Origin: Ophiura sarsii
Lineage: Eukaryota; Echinodermata; Ophiuroidea; Amphilepidida; Ophiuridae
Assembly (NCBI GenBank): GCA_035610835.1
Contig: CM069455.1
Coordinates: 36,549,278 to 36,613,277, forward strand
DNA: 64,000 bases
Direction of reading: 5' to 3'
A model generated the notes under the pieces. That model was not told where the DNA came from, searched no databases, and saw nothing but the letters and a program-made list of their open reading frames with translations. Of the stretch, positions 24,922 through 36,624 are shown in pieces. Every line of letters starts with the position of its first letter. Position 1 is the first letter of the stretch. The translations under genes were made by a program, and so were the position numbers.

Positions 24922-25374
24922 CAGCGTGTTTTTATTAAGCAAACCGGCTTTTACCCGTCTTATAAAAAGCAGGATAAAAGCCGGTTGCTCGTGTGAGAGA
25001 CGTGTTTTTATTGCAGTTCGATAAACAAACTTGCCTGCTGCCGCTGACCTCATTATAATAAATGCCAGCGAAAGGTCATACACATCTGTTTGCATTTAAT
25101 TGTCAGGTGATCGTGCATCGTGTGCCCACTTCCGCTTTTCCACCGGCAAACGCGCTGAGCAGGAACCGTGCGTGTTTATACTGACGAAAGACTGCTTTTC
25201 CTAACCGGTTTCAACCGCTATTATCCTTGGTTTCGAAGGATAAAAGGCATCTAAAATCCAGGAGAAATAAACCGGTATGAGCGGGCAAATGCCGGTGGTG
25301 GTGTGTTTTTACTGGGGGATTTTAATCCGTTAGCAGTCATATGCCTGCTTTTTTTCTTCAGTAAAAACACGCTG
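24922..25374. mobile_element. MITE with CAGCGTGTTTTTA termini
   Basis: The left CAGCGTGTTTTTATTAAGCA and right AGTAAAAACACGCTG are inverted. ata flanks both ends. The interior has further partial inverted copies around gccggttt and gtgtttttac. Non-coding. Confidence 0.65.
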
Positions 25375-25702
25375 ATAGTTCGTTTGAGTAGTGTCGCGAT
25401 TGGCCTCCTCCTCTATTACCTGCCATGGTGCTCAACATTACTTATTTTCAGATGCAAATTATGGAGAAAAAACACTTATTATGTAACATTAAAACGTCAT
25501 CTTCTTGTCATAGCTTAAAAGAAATTCCTTAATGATAAACATTCTTATATAGTGGGTGTGGTTTGAGATGTCAGCAGGCAATTTGATTGGTTTTGGGCTG
25601 ATTTCAGCCGACACGCCCATACATTATGAGACAATGGTGCACGGTTTGGGGCGGGGTTTAATTCATTCGAAAAATAATACCTTCAGCGCGTATGATCAAC
25701 GC

Positions 25703-26131
25703 GTCATCGCGTTAGCGTGCCCTACACAAAGTCGCCGACGTATGCGTTGTGGGTAGGCGCAGCGATGACAGGTGCGCGTGTGCTAAAGAACGCGATTAAT
25801 TTGAAGCAGGATGTTGGAAAACAGCTGGCTGGATTCGCCGATTTTATAAAGGGGGAAATTTGTTGTTGTTTGTTTAAAATAAATCTAACAAACTGCGTTA
25901 TTTTATGATAAAAGATCAAAATAACCAATAAACTAAATAAGAATGAGAATAAAACATAGTTCTTAGCTGTTTTGCTATAGACGATGGTCTTATAATGTAT
26001 AGGCTGTACCATATTTGTGTCGTCGTGTATGGCCGCCTGCGGCGACCATACACGACTCCAAATATGGTACAGCCTATACATTATAAGACCATCGTCTATA
26101 GCAAAACAGCTAAGAACTATGTTTTATTCTC
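25703..26131. mobile_element. Repeat family C, copy 1, ending in a long palindrome
   Basis: Nearly identical to 63622-64000 from gcgtcatcgcgttagcg onward. The last 187 bases fold on themselves: about 25945-26030 against 26045-26131, with a perfect outer stretch of over 70 bp and a short gcc-gcctgc-ggc centre. Confidence 0.85.
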
Positions 26132-26530
26132 TAAGTCAAGGTCAAGGTATCCAACCACAAGATTTGGCTTAAACCTCTTGTTCTTCATTGTTACACGTTA
26201 TAGATTTAAACGAGAGATTATAAAGACAATATCTGACACCGTTTTCTGCAGAGAAAATATTAATACAATGAAGCTCTTTTTACCCAATTTGAGTAAATTC
26301 ACTATACTGACCATAACATTAAATCGAATTGCATTTTCAAATAAATAAATGTGTACATTTTTTAACTTTGTGTATGTATTGAAGTTCACCACAGTTCTTG
26401 TTTTCTTAAATTCAATTCCTTATCTGTAACTTTCACGTTGGTTGCAGTGATTGTTTAACATTTCTGCTCATAATGAGCGATTTCTGACCACCAGTTCAAC
26501 AATTCTCGATGTATTTATTGATACCCTGTC

Positions 26531-26830
26531 ATCTTACTATAAATCTGGAAACGGTGTGTGTTTGTGTGTTTGTGTATTGGTGTATTTGTGTGTTTGTTAT
26601 CCTTATTTCTCCGTTAGTTGTGATCAAAGTGGCGCCTAATTCGCATGAAAGATAGAGGAAATAACGGGAAGGGTGTTAAAGTTGATTTCAGTGAAATTGG
26701 TTAACAATTGGCTCCCAAAACAGCAAAAAAACCGCTCAGATTTGGCTCATAAATGCCACTAGAATTGAACAACATTGTGCGTTGCGCGTACTACCGCGTA
26801 ATCATACCGTGGTAACACGTCGCGTGCATG
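26531..26830. repeat. Dispersed repeat family D, copy 1
   Basis: Direct, roughly 90% similar copy of 62137-62400 (landmarks gttatccttat..tctccgttag, ggttaacaatt, and cgcgtaatcataccgtggta). Confidence 0.8.
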
Positions 26831-26912
26831 TTACTGCCGCGCGCGACACACGCACTGCTACACATGGCGCAGAAGCCACACGGGATAATGGTTATAGGCC
26901 TGTACAGTTTGT

Positions 26913-27012
26913 NNNNNNNNNNNNNNNNNNNNNNNNNNNNNNNNNNNNNNNNNNNNNNNNNNNNNNNNNNNNNNNNNNNNNNNNNNNNNNNNNNNNNNNN
27001 NNNNNNNNNNNN
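26913..27012. other. Assembly gap, 100 N
   Basis: Exactly 100 undetermined bases, a conventional placeholder for a gap of unknown size. Confidence 0.99.
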
Positions 27013-28670
27013 GGGTTCCGCGCGAAGCGCGGATGCCCGCTAGTTACTATTATTATTAAGGTGTCACTGGAAAAGAGTCTCAGTTTTAAGCATACATTCA
27101 TGCGTTGTATTTATTCTAACATTTGATGTAGTTATCACACCATTTGCGGTCAATTATAAATTGTTAGGTTAACCTACCCTGACCAGGGAATTGCCATCCC
27201 TAACTATGCAGAATGAATCAGACGCTCATTTATACTTGGAATCATGTAAGGGCCATTGGTCAATGATATTGTTGGCAATAAGTTACTGTGCAAATATTTA
27301 AATTAATTTGAGTTCAGGTGAAGCAAAAAACTGTGAAAGGCTGATTTTGGAGTGGATAACAAGAGTGACATAGTTTGATCAGTTCCAAATTGGCAAGAAC
27401 CATTTGTTTTTTCAGCTCCGCTGTATTTTCCCGCTTACAAATATTCAACCACTAACGTACTTGTACATGCACTCTATTCTCATGTTGAGTCACGCACGCA
27501 CGCCCTCGCGTTATAATACACCTATCAGTTGTAAGACGCACTATACGACCCCCGGAGAAGTGCGTCATGTGTGTGTCGTTTACCACCACATTATGACGGA
27601 GGGTACGTCAATGACAGCCTTTGGTCTGTCAAGAAATTGACGAAGGGTGCGTCAAGGTCCGTCACTTTACATCGGTGCGTCACGGTGTACATCCCCGGTG
27701 TACATCTTTTACAAATACCGCAAATATCACTTTTCCGATATTTTTATACCTCATGTTCTAAAATGCCTGTAATCACTCGATCGCCATTGCATGTGTGCAA
27801 GAGTTTGGCAAACGAAAAAATAAGGAACCGACAGTAGACCGAACACATTTAATTTTGAGAGTAGTGTCCCGTATAAATGTATAAGATAGGTGATCAGCAT
27901 TGAGCTATACCGCACAAGCGCAGAACAATCTACAACAGCAGAGGTAGGAGGACAGGCCCCCGGACTTGGATTTGGTCGGGGATGTGCGGCAGGAGATTCA
28001 CATAAAAAACCTAGCCATTTCTAAGGTGATTTGTGGAATAAAATGGTACCCATTTCTAATACTGGGTTTTCCAGTATAGGACAATTAGTACATTCCAGAA
28101 TCCAGAAAGTACACTTTTCCCAATTAATTTGCAAACATTATTGAACAACCTGCTGGACACCTCTTATAACAGTGGCTGGTATGTCATTCGTACAGACAAA
28201 CAGGTTGATCACGCCCACTTAGTTATAGGAAAACGTCACCTATCCTCCTGGTCCCACTTAAACACTCGCGGGCGCACTTACGATCAACTTATTGCGCATG
28301 CTTGAAAATGCATAGAATTCTGGTACCCATTCGGCAAAGTGAGGTCGAGCTTACGTATTGCGCAACATGGATTCGCACAAGGGATGAGATTGACATGTGA
28401 CGGGCGCCCATTAACATTTCTTCTGACAATAGCTAATATACAACTAACGCAGACCAGGTGCTTTAATGTTCGTTAACTTAAAGTCGATAACCACTATTAC
28501 TTTAAACGAGCAAATTTCTTCCCTACGATATGACACCTCATTCATCAAAGAATGAGTGGTACTGTTAAGTTATGGTATGTCATTAGTTTGTATTGGACAA
28601 ATGATTGATATCCAGACACGGTCAGACATGTTCGTGTGAATGTTGAGCTGTGATTTATTTCACACATATT
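27013..28670. other. Intergenic, repeat fragments
   Basis: It holds the second copy of the acctatcagttgtaagacgc repeat (27518-27960). I see no exons. Confidence 0.4.
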
Positions 28671-28674
28671 GTCA

Positions 28675-29096
28675 CTGCTGAATCACCCAATTCACGCAGC
28701 AGTAACAGTACAAACTGATAAATGTCGAAGAGCAGTTACCAGTAATAACTGACTCAATATATTATCCTGCGTAACAATTTAGCTTTATTCCGTATAGCGC
28801 CATCAACGGAATAAAGCGCAATAACTAGTTGCCGGCCATCCTCAGTTTTACCAACCCGACCACCAGCCCCGTCAGTGTTTTAATATAAACTTATTCATCA
28901 TGTTCATGAATATAAATTTGTAGAGGTGTCAACATTGTGTTTCTATGCCAATCAGTATCCTATAGAACTGTTACTGTTATATACTAGAATACAAAGAAAT
29001 ATATACTGAGTCAGTTATTACTGGTTACTGCCCTCCAATATTTTTCAGTGTGTACTGGTTACTGCAAAGTGAATTGGGTGGCTGAATTCACACTAT
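28675..29096. mobile_element. Foldback element, arms about 95 bp
   Basis: The left arm (tgctgaatcacccaattcac, then gcagttaccagtaataactg) is repeated inverted at 28995-29096. Between the arms sits a copy of the repeat related to the 122-bp tandem unit (28775-28925). Confidence 0.7.
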
Positions 29097-29411
29097 AGGC
29101 AATGATATCCTATTGAAAATCACTGTAATGCAAACCTTGTGCTCCGCTCGGTTGGTAGGGCTAATTATAAAATCATCATAATCCACTTTACATGTGTGTT
29201 TACATGAGGTGTCATATTGCTCGTCCAGTAAATGTGCTCGTTTAATGTTCTCCGTTATTATACCGACGACTGATTTTAAATTAGCTAACATTAAACTTAC
29301 GTTTCAATATTCATCCATTCCTACCACTATGGCTAGAGAAAAGTATCATACACTACCTATAGCGCGTTACTGTGCACTCACTTTGGTTACCTTTTAAAAT
29401 ATTCCCAATAA

Positions 29412-29413
<2 letters not shown>

Positions 29414-29447
<34 letters not shown>
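29414..29447. repeat. Poly(C) run of about 34
   Basis: Followed by cacccccaccactaat and a ggatccgcgcctgcc motif that recurs near another C/G-rich site at 58863. Confidence 0.85.
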
Positions 29448-30354
29448 ACCCCCACCACTAATAAAGAAATGTTGGATCCGCGCCTGCCTCAGTCACATGA
29501 TAATTAATGTTCACGTATTATGACGTAATTAAACAGCAAGTGTTAACATGGGATTTTGTAAGATTCTGTATTCTAGATTCTATAAGATTCTGTATTCTTT
29601 CATAATCCAATGTTATTATCATGCATCATGTAACTGTACTTGTATTCGGTGGCCTTCATGACATCATAACAATTTATATTCTGTCGTTTCAACCGACGGA
29701 ATTGAGTCAAAATAAGAAAGCTATTACTTTTATCTCAACACATAATGCCATGGCCAAAGCCATTCTCGGAGAGAAGAAAGTCCAGGCCTCGCAAAAGGTT
29801 ACTCTCCTTTATTAAGGAAAGGCCTTGAACATTTCCCTCATAGAGTGGGCCTTCTAACTCCTCTAAATTTGCGGCTGGACACAGGACCTGAAGTACCATC
29901 TCTGCCTTTTTTTTCTCTCTTTCCTTTGTTCGCTGCCGCAACTTCCGCTTGTTCTCTTTTGTCCTTCGACTTCTGAATTATATCAATTCAATTGGAAAAC
30001 AAATTTTAAATTATTGAACACGACATATACATCTTTAATTTATATATCTAAACTATTGGTGGTGACACCTATCACAGAGCAGTTTCAAAACAGTTCAAAT
30101 GTTGACTTGGTATGGTATTCATTTTTTTCCAAGAAGAGGAGGACATACATGTACCACAGCGATCACGAGTGTCGGGCAGGATTATAAAGAAGAAGACCTA
30201 CACTGATTTTGTTTGACTTTTCAATTGTGTTATATTATATATCTTTAATAAATAGTTTGATATAACCCACCTACCATAATAAAAGTGATTGTGACTATGT
30301 CTATAGGTTTATATAGAATGTTGTTATTGTTTCTGTTATAAAACGTGAACAGAC

Positions 30355-30500
30355 GGGGGGGGGGGGGGGGGGGGGGGGGGGGTAAAAAAAAAAGTTCTTG
30401 AAAGGGGGGGGGGTCAAGAAAAAAACCCACCCTATTTGGGGGGGGGTCCCCCAAAAAAAAGATGTCCATGGCTCAATTGTTTCCACCCCCCCCCCCCCCA
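30355..30500. repeat. Poly(G)/(C) cluster
   Basis: A G run of about 28, followed by G8-9 runs and a C13 run. The proline-rich reading frames here are artefacts of these runs. Confidence 0.8.
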
Positions 30501-30724
30501 CCAAAGTATTTATGAACACTCCCTTACACATGCTAATGCTATACGTTGTATTGAATGTATTAAAACAGTTGTAGTGCGGCAGATACTACCCTGTTGATCA
30601 ATGAAACAAGGTACGAACATCTGACCACAGGATCATTTATGGTGTAACCTACTTTATGCAGGTATGGATGTCTGCCGGGCCCCCTGCTGCATGTGGTCCT
30701 GAAAAATTCGTTTGATCGATGGAG

Positions 30725-31280
30725 GCGAGGTACCATCTCAAAACTTTTTAAAATTAACAGGTACAATACACAGATTCCCAGATCTGCTCCAAAGGGCTGC
30801 AGACGCCTCGATAGGGCCCCCAAAATTGCGCTAGAATAATTACTAGAGGTACCACCTCAAACCCCTTTTAAATGAACAAGGATACATGGCCCCTACCAGA
30901 CGAATTACCCGCTGCAAAAGGATAGAATGGCCCTGCCAGACAAATTACCCGCTGCAAAAGGGCCCCGGCAGACACCCTCCAATATGGCCGAATCTGCAAT
31001 TGACCTAGACTAATTATTCAAGGTACCATCCCAAACAACTTTCAAATGAACAAGTACATCACTCAGAGTATAGACTGGCCTCTGCCAGACACATTATCTG
31101 CTGCAAAAGGCCCGGCAGACGCCCGATAGGGCCCCCACAATGAGGCTAATCAACGGAACGAGGTACCACCTCAAACCACTTTCAAATGAACAAGTACATC
31201 ACACAGAGTATAGAATGGCCTCAGTCAGACAAATTATTTGCTGCAAAGAGCCCGGCAGAAACCCTCCATTGATCAAAAGG
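30725..31280. repeat. Tandem repeat, unit about 120-170 bp, four degenerate copies
   Basis: Copies begin gaggtaccacctcaaa at about 30727, 30845, 31020 and 31160. They share ctttcaaatgaacaagtacat, aattacccgctgcaaaag and gcccggcagac blocks. Confidence 0.75.
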
Positions 31281-31974
31281 GTGGTAGCTGCTGTACTATT
31301 GGTATAGAGTGTTGATGACAATAACTCAATTAAAATGGAGCAAGACAACCATAACAGTACTTGTACGGCAGTACGCTATCACGGATATAGATGCAGCACT
31401 AGTGGCAACGCTACTATAAGTTGACCTGATTTCAAAATAGAATTTGCCCCAGCGATATTTGCTTTCCAACAAGGTGTAGACTAATTGAATTATCGGGAAA
31501 TGCTTTTCTGATCGAGCGTTGTTTACGCCCATATTTAATTTATTTGGACATACACTTTCAGAACAGTGGCACCCGCCAACTTGGCGAATGCGTCCATACA
31601 GTGAAATAATACACAAACAATTTACAGAAGTATAAAAAAAAATGGCAATAAGAATCATAATAGAGGTAATAATGGCTGTACGTGCAGTTCAAGCACGTTT
31701 CAAATACGACTTACAAAACACATCAAATATTGGCAGTAAGGGAAAATCATCACTTACAGAGAGAGTTTCATCAGAAAAACCAAGCATAAAACACATTGTA
31801 ATAGTCAAATTGCTAGAAACAAACATACTCCAGAAAGGTTCAAGATCATGAGCTAACAGTTTTATCTCTAATTTTCGAAACTCATCGACTCCAATGTCAT
31901 AGAGCAGAACATAGAAATAAGAAATGTTTAAGATCCTCGGTGTCTTTATTACAAAGAGGACATTATGATATATA

Positions 31975-32383
31975 CTGCTCACAAAAAGTATCGAAACACT
32001 TAGGAATGATCCAATATATAACGGCTCGAAAGGATATGCATTAATCGAAGCAAATAACCAAGTGCATAATTTTGTTCTGCGTATTTTGACACCTCGATCG
32101 ATAAGATACGATGTTGAGGAGCGGAGTTATTGTCATTTCAACGGTCGTGGGTCCAGTTTCAAAAGTGACAATCATCCTATAGAAAGAGTTTTGCATTACT
32201 ATTTAGAATGATCAGATTCGTGCTTTTCAATAGGGATGAGTGTCACTTTTGAAACTGGACCCACGATCATTGAAATGACAATAACTCCGCTCCGCAACAT
32301 CGTATCTCAACGATCGAGGTTTCAAAATACGAGCCGTTATGTATTGGATCATTTCTAAGTGTTTCGATACTTTTTGTGAGCAG
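31975..32383. mobile_element. MITE, nearly full-length palindrome
   Basis: The left end CTGCTCACAAAAAGTATCGA is inverted at the right, and the arms of about 190 bp pair along their whole length, meeting near 32180. The CAAAAAGTATCGAAACACTT start and T/A-rich flanks resemble Tc1/mariner-type termini. Confidence 0.8.
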
Positions 32384-32841
32384 TTTATATCATATATATC
32401 TGCCTTCCATGACTGTTAAGTGTCAGGGTATTAGATCGTGCTTAAAATTTAATCGCAGCCCCATAGAAATGTAATTTACATAACAAAAAATACTTTTCTA
32501 AACTAGTCTTCCTCTTGTACAATACATAATCCTTCAATGATGATTTTGACATAGCAGAAACTAACCACTTATCATTAGAGTTATCTACTTATATTACTGA
32601 AATTCTTAATCCAAGAGCGACTGTCGTACAAGTTATCTTTAAAAATATGATTCATAGCACATTAAACCAGTGAATTTTCAATATGTTTAAACCAATACCA
32701 TCTTAAACATTACTATTAGACTTACCCTTATCATCATTATACACAAAAGGCATTTGATTACAAACAATATTAGGCTAGCGAGAAGGCTGTATGTGCTTAA
32801 ATCTGTTGAGATACTTCTTACGATGGTTATAATGGACTACC

Positions 32842-33021
32842 TCAATCCGGTTGCCACTCTCGGTCGCCCAGTAAACATTCCAATTGGGTATTTCTTGGTG
32901 CTTTTAGGACAACCCTGGCCATTTGATATTTCAAGGATTCAATGCGTTTTGTATCGTTAGCACCACCAGGGACCCAGATAGCGGAGGCATAATGTATAGC
33001 CGGTAATACTAGGGTTTTCCC
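32842..33021 (-). pseudogene. Degraded LINE reverse transcriptase C-terminal fragment
   Basis: On the minus strand the frame codes TLVLPAIHYASAIWVPG, then RIESLKYQMARVVLKAPRN and LECLLGDREWQPD before a stop. This is the post-RT segment of a non-LTR retrotransposon (a Q-x-x-x-A-R, P-R-N-T pattern). It is a different lineage from the 23.9-kb LINE. No further parts were found next to it. Confidence 0.65.
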
Positions 33022-34043
33022 GGGGGTTTTGAGGTTGTATCACCATTGATCACATTCGGCCGCAACGATCTGAAACGAGTGAAATGTTGTCGTATTTTGT
33101 TAACAAACACGGGATAACTAAACATACTAGTCTCAGATCCGAAGACAATTTGGCATTCAGGAGACTTTTCTTCGACTTTTGTAATTGGTCTTCTTAATTG
33201 GACTGCTAACAATTAGTAGGAGATCTACGTAGGTTCTCACACTGTTGTCAATAGAACTAACGCGTGCCCAGCGGTTATTTTTGTTTAATTGGGTGTAGTA
33301 CGTTCGTATAAGGTGACATTCGTTCGTGTTGGTCAGCTGTTTGGAAATACGTCCAGCCCATCTATTCCTTTCGATCACCGGTAAATCAACCTGTTAGCTT
33401 AACGCATGTCACAAAGTAATGAATAGAGCTAACTTATGCCTATTACCGTACTGAATTTTCTTCTCTTAATTTGGCTAAGTCCAAACTATATATATGCTCA
33501 ATAGTTATGGCTCAGCGGAGATACGTCACGTGAACAGCCGGAGCACGCTAAGCATTTGTTGTATTCGTTAGCGAAAATGTTCACACAGTGAATGCTCATC
33601 GTGTACTGTACATAGCGTATTGGTCACTACGTTGTGACCCGAGCGCACCTCTGCGAACCCCTACGAACCGTTGGCAAATACATTTTTTAACATTTTAATA
33701 CATATTTAATATCTTAAACACCAGGGCACATCTGCGAACACCTAACGAATACAACGCAGGCCTATGCCTAGTATGTCACGAAAAATGAAAACTGACAGTA
33801 CACCCAAATGTCGAAACACGTCGGTCACACGTTACCTCTACTGGCTACAGTGTGACAGCTAGGTAATCCAGGGATCCCTATGATCAGATGATCACTGAAA
33901 TCAGTGTTATGCTTTATGACTCATAACTTCCTTATAATATTCAGTCAATTTTCAAATGTAATATCTTATAGTAAACATCTAAAGACGGGTAAGTGTAAAA
34001 ATTAATATTTTCATGCTGGAGCTATAAATTGTTTTGGAGTTAA

Positions 34044-34441
34044 AGGGACATTAAGTGGTGTTGAAAAGTTTAAATGTTTAAAAATTTACTTCAGAATTCA
34101 AGATGAACATTAAAAATCGCCATTATTGTTGTTTCTACTAACAAAAAACACAGCAAAACTAGATTTAAACAATATCATCGCTATTTATTGAAAAACGCCC
34201 TCTATGCAAATATGGTTCGCGTTATGTATCACGCGTACTGCACGGGGATACTGTCGGACGTAAAATGCTGGTCCCGCGGGATAAGCATTTTTGAATCGAC
34301 GTTTTCTTGTACAAAAAGAGCTGATTTTTCTTAATCCTTATAGGTGTAAGTTCATACATGTAATACAATTATAAAAATAAACTAATCTCAGTTTTTATCA
34401 TAATTGAGGGCGCTGCCTCCAACACATCTCTTAGTGTCCCT
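34044..34441. mobile_element. TTAA-flanked MITE, family E, copy 1
   Basis: It starts AGGGACATTAAGTGG and ends CTTAGTGTCCCT, with TTAA at 34040-34043 and 34442-34445. A second copy in the same orientation is at 38424-38756. Confidence 0.8.
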
Positions 34442-34890
34442 TTAAGAACGTAATATACTAATAACCTCGTAATCGCTTTTTTGGGTTTTTTTACAGAATG
34501 TCGCGAGCGAATGACAAACTTACACGAATGCATAACCACATTTCCAAAACGCACGCGTTAGCTCTATTTGCTAATATGTGCCAAAGCCTTAAGACTAAGT
34601 ACAGAATCACCTAGGGGTGGCAACAAAACTCAACCGCCGGCTGCTCGGCGGTTCAGTGTGAGTTCTAAAGTCATCCCTATGGAATTATTGTACCTGCGGT
34701 TATCGTGTTAATAGCAGTTCTCAGAATAAGAGGGTTCTCGTTGACTTCATGATATAGGGCAGAAGCTCTAAATAATAGTACGGACACTTTAGCATCTTAG
34801 TCAAATGATATGTTTCAAACAAAGCTCAATAATACGATCAATTCAACGACATCCTAATCCTACCAGGTTTGTGAAATAATAATATAGGTT

Positions 34891-35439
34891 TAGGGGAGAC
34901 GTCAAAACTCGACCGCCCGTTGACTGCCGGTTACGGGCGGTTCCGCCCGGTTCTTTCAGGTCAAATGTTTTACTGGTATATGAATATTCGCGCATGCAAC
35001 ACTGAACAACCGCCGGTTGACTTAATGCTGTAATCTGACCAATTTACACTATCAATCTGTTACTTTGCGGTCATAATAGCTCTCTCTATAATCGTTCTAT
35101 AAAAAAAAACATTCATAGACTTTCGGTATTGATTTTAAAAAGTTAATTGAGCTATAAACAGATTGAAAAAGCCAACCCCAGCTAAAATCAATAGCTGTAT
35201 TGTACTGCTTGTCAACTGAGACTTTTAAGTCTTAAAAGAGCCCATTACTTCAAGATGTTATTGCTCACGTGTGTGACGAGGCACTTTCAACCGGTCGTGT
35301 TCACCAGAGTGTTACTATTTGACCTCATTATGTGTGTATATTATAACAGACGACACGTTTTGTGAGAACCGAACGGAACCGGCCGGAACCGGCCGTAACC
35401 GGCGGTTGCCGGGCGGTCGAGTTTTGACGTGATCCCTTA
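34891..35439. mobile_element. MITE abutting a GPCR stop codon
   Basis: The left taggggagacgtcaaaactc followed by gaccgcccg is inverted at the right end (cgggcggtcgagttttgacg, then tgatccctta). The right end stops at 35439 and the receptor's stop codon is 35440-35442, so the receptor's 3' UTR must be element sequence. Confidence 0.75.
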
Positions 35440-36624
35440 CTATATGCGTGTTTCGGATCCGTTGACAGTTTGAGTTTCCCCAGCTGATGACTGTTCTGCG
35501 ATTTTTCTAAAATTCAAAGCGACAATAAACGCTCGACGATATGATTTACTGCATAATGCGTATATGAATGGATTAATTGCAGAGTTGAAATAAATTAACA
35601 ACATTGCGATCACATTTGTATAATACTTCAGTCTAGGAGGTAAAATGTGCATACCATTTACCTCCAAAATATCACGTATTACAAATAGTCTTTGTGGCGT
35701 TTGACAGATGAAAAATACAATCCCATTGACGACCAATAGTTTGGCAACTTGATTACGGATCTCCGTGCCCTGGTCCTCGTTTTCTGTGCTTTTAAGCGCG
35801 ACACGATTACTTAAGGCCCTGATTATTGCTGCGTACATTACAGTGTTGGTCAGAAGAAAAGCTCCATATATCGAGAGCACCATTACCACGATGTAGATAT
35901 GAGCTGCAATACCGTATTCGATTGTAGAGCAGGATGAAGTTACATTTGACAGATCACGAAATTCTTCTGCATTTGGCCAAATTATGCACGATACTACATG
36001 TTGTCCAAACTGAGGAATCGTCGCCACCGTCAAAAGAATCGCCAATATCCAACTGGCTGCGATCAACTTTTTTGTTCGTGACAATCCAGTTACTTTGAAG
36101 TGCCGTAACGGCAAACAAACGGCATAAAACTTTTCAAATGAAGCAAGAGTTATCTGGCTAACTGATGCAGCGTATAACAAATATACCACACTGTTCGAAA
36201 CTATGCATTTCAACGTTGAGTCAAATGTTTGGCCTCCGTTCAACTTCAAATCGGCGTTCAAATCGGACGTCAAAACGGTCCAAATCGCGACAGACGCCGA
36301 GTACATATAAAATAGGATATCTGTAATGGCCACGCTGCATAGATACGCATTAGTCACGGTCCTCATATGCGGGACATGGTATACTGTGTAAAGAAATGCA
36401 CCATTAGCTGACCACCCCACGCAAACTACAATGGATATTAGTATTATAGTAATCCTTTTGTCGGCCGCCGTGTAAAGCAGAGACAGTCCTGTGTCTACGT
36501 CCGTGATATTGACAGTGTTTACTTCTGTACAAAATGTGTCTTTGATCTGCCGCTCCATACTATCCACCTTTTGTATAGCCGAATGTGCTTTCAGCAGATA
36601 CTTGCTCAATTGTGTGTCAAGCAT
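35440..36624 (-). CDS. Class A (rhodopsin-like) GPCR, peptide-receptor type
   Basis: Intact single-exon frame of 394 codons from a true ATG. It has an extracellular N-terminus of about 56 residues with an NIT glycosylation site at 39. TM1 is about 58-82 with Asn74, and TM2 is about 91-115 with Asp102. Cys140 opens TM3, Trp192 is in TM4, and TM5 is about 240-265. TM6 carries CQTP at 307-310 in place of CWxP, and TM7 has NPFIY at 351-355. The TM3 motif is Glu-Lys-Phe at 164-166, so the nearly invariant Arg3.50 is replaced by Lys. The short loops and ECL2 cysteines suggest a neuropeptide-type receptor; the ligand cannot be named. A decayed relative lies at 48.3-49.9 kb. The TIR element at 34891-35439 ends directly at the stop. 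Confidence 0.9.
   Translation of the reverse strand: MLDTQLSKYLLKAHSAIQKVDSMERQIKDTFCTEVNTVNITDVDTGLSLLYTAADKRITIILISIVVCVGWSANGAFLYTVYHVPHMRTVTNAYLCSVAITDILFYMYSASVAIWTVLTSDLNADLKLNGGQTFDSTLKCIVSNSVVYLLYAASVSQITLASFEKFYAVCLPLRHFKVTGLSRTKKLIAASWILAILLTVATIPQFGQHVVSCIIWPNAEEFRDLSNVTSSCSTIEYGIAAHIYIVVMVLSIYGAFLLTNTVMYAAIIRALSNRVALKSTENEDQGTEIRNQVAKLLVVNGIVFFICQTPQRLFVIRDILEVNGMHILPPRLKYYTNVIAMLLIYFNSAINPFIYALCSKSYRRAFIVALNFRKIAEQSSAGETQTVNGSETRI

Noticed and set aside
26782..27126. Reading frames spanning the N run
   Set aside because: They are open only because the undetermined bases contain no stop codons.
29735..29941. Minus-strand frame with KEREKKKAEMVLQVL and an acidic stretch
   Set aside because: It has no ATG (starts at TTG), no convincing splice sites and no recognisable domain; the Lys/Glu run reflects a purine tract.
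30301..30531. Proline-rich frames on the minus strand
   Set aside because: Encoded by poly(G)/(C) runs with indel-prone length.
15576..34500. CRISPR-like or operon-like structures
   Set aside because: Tandem repeats here have no unique spacers of constant length, and the sequence is eukaryotic with spliceosomal introns.
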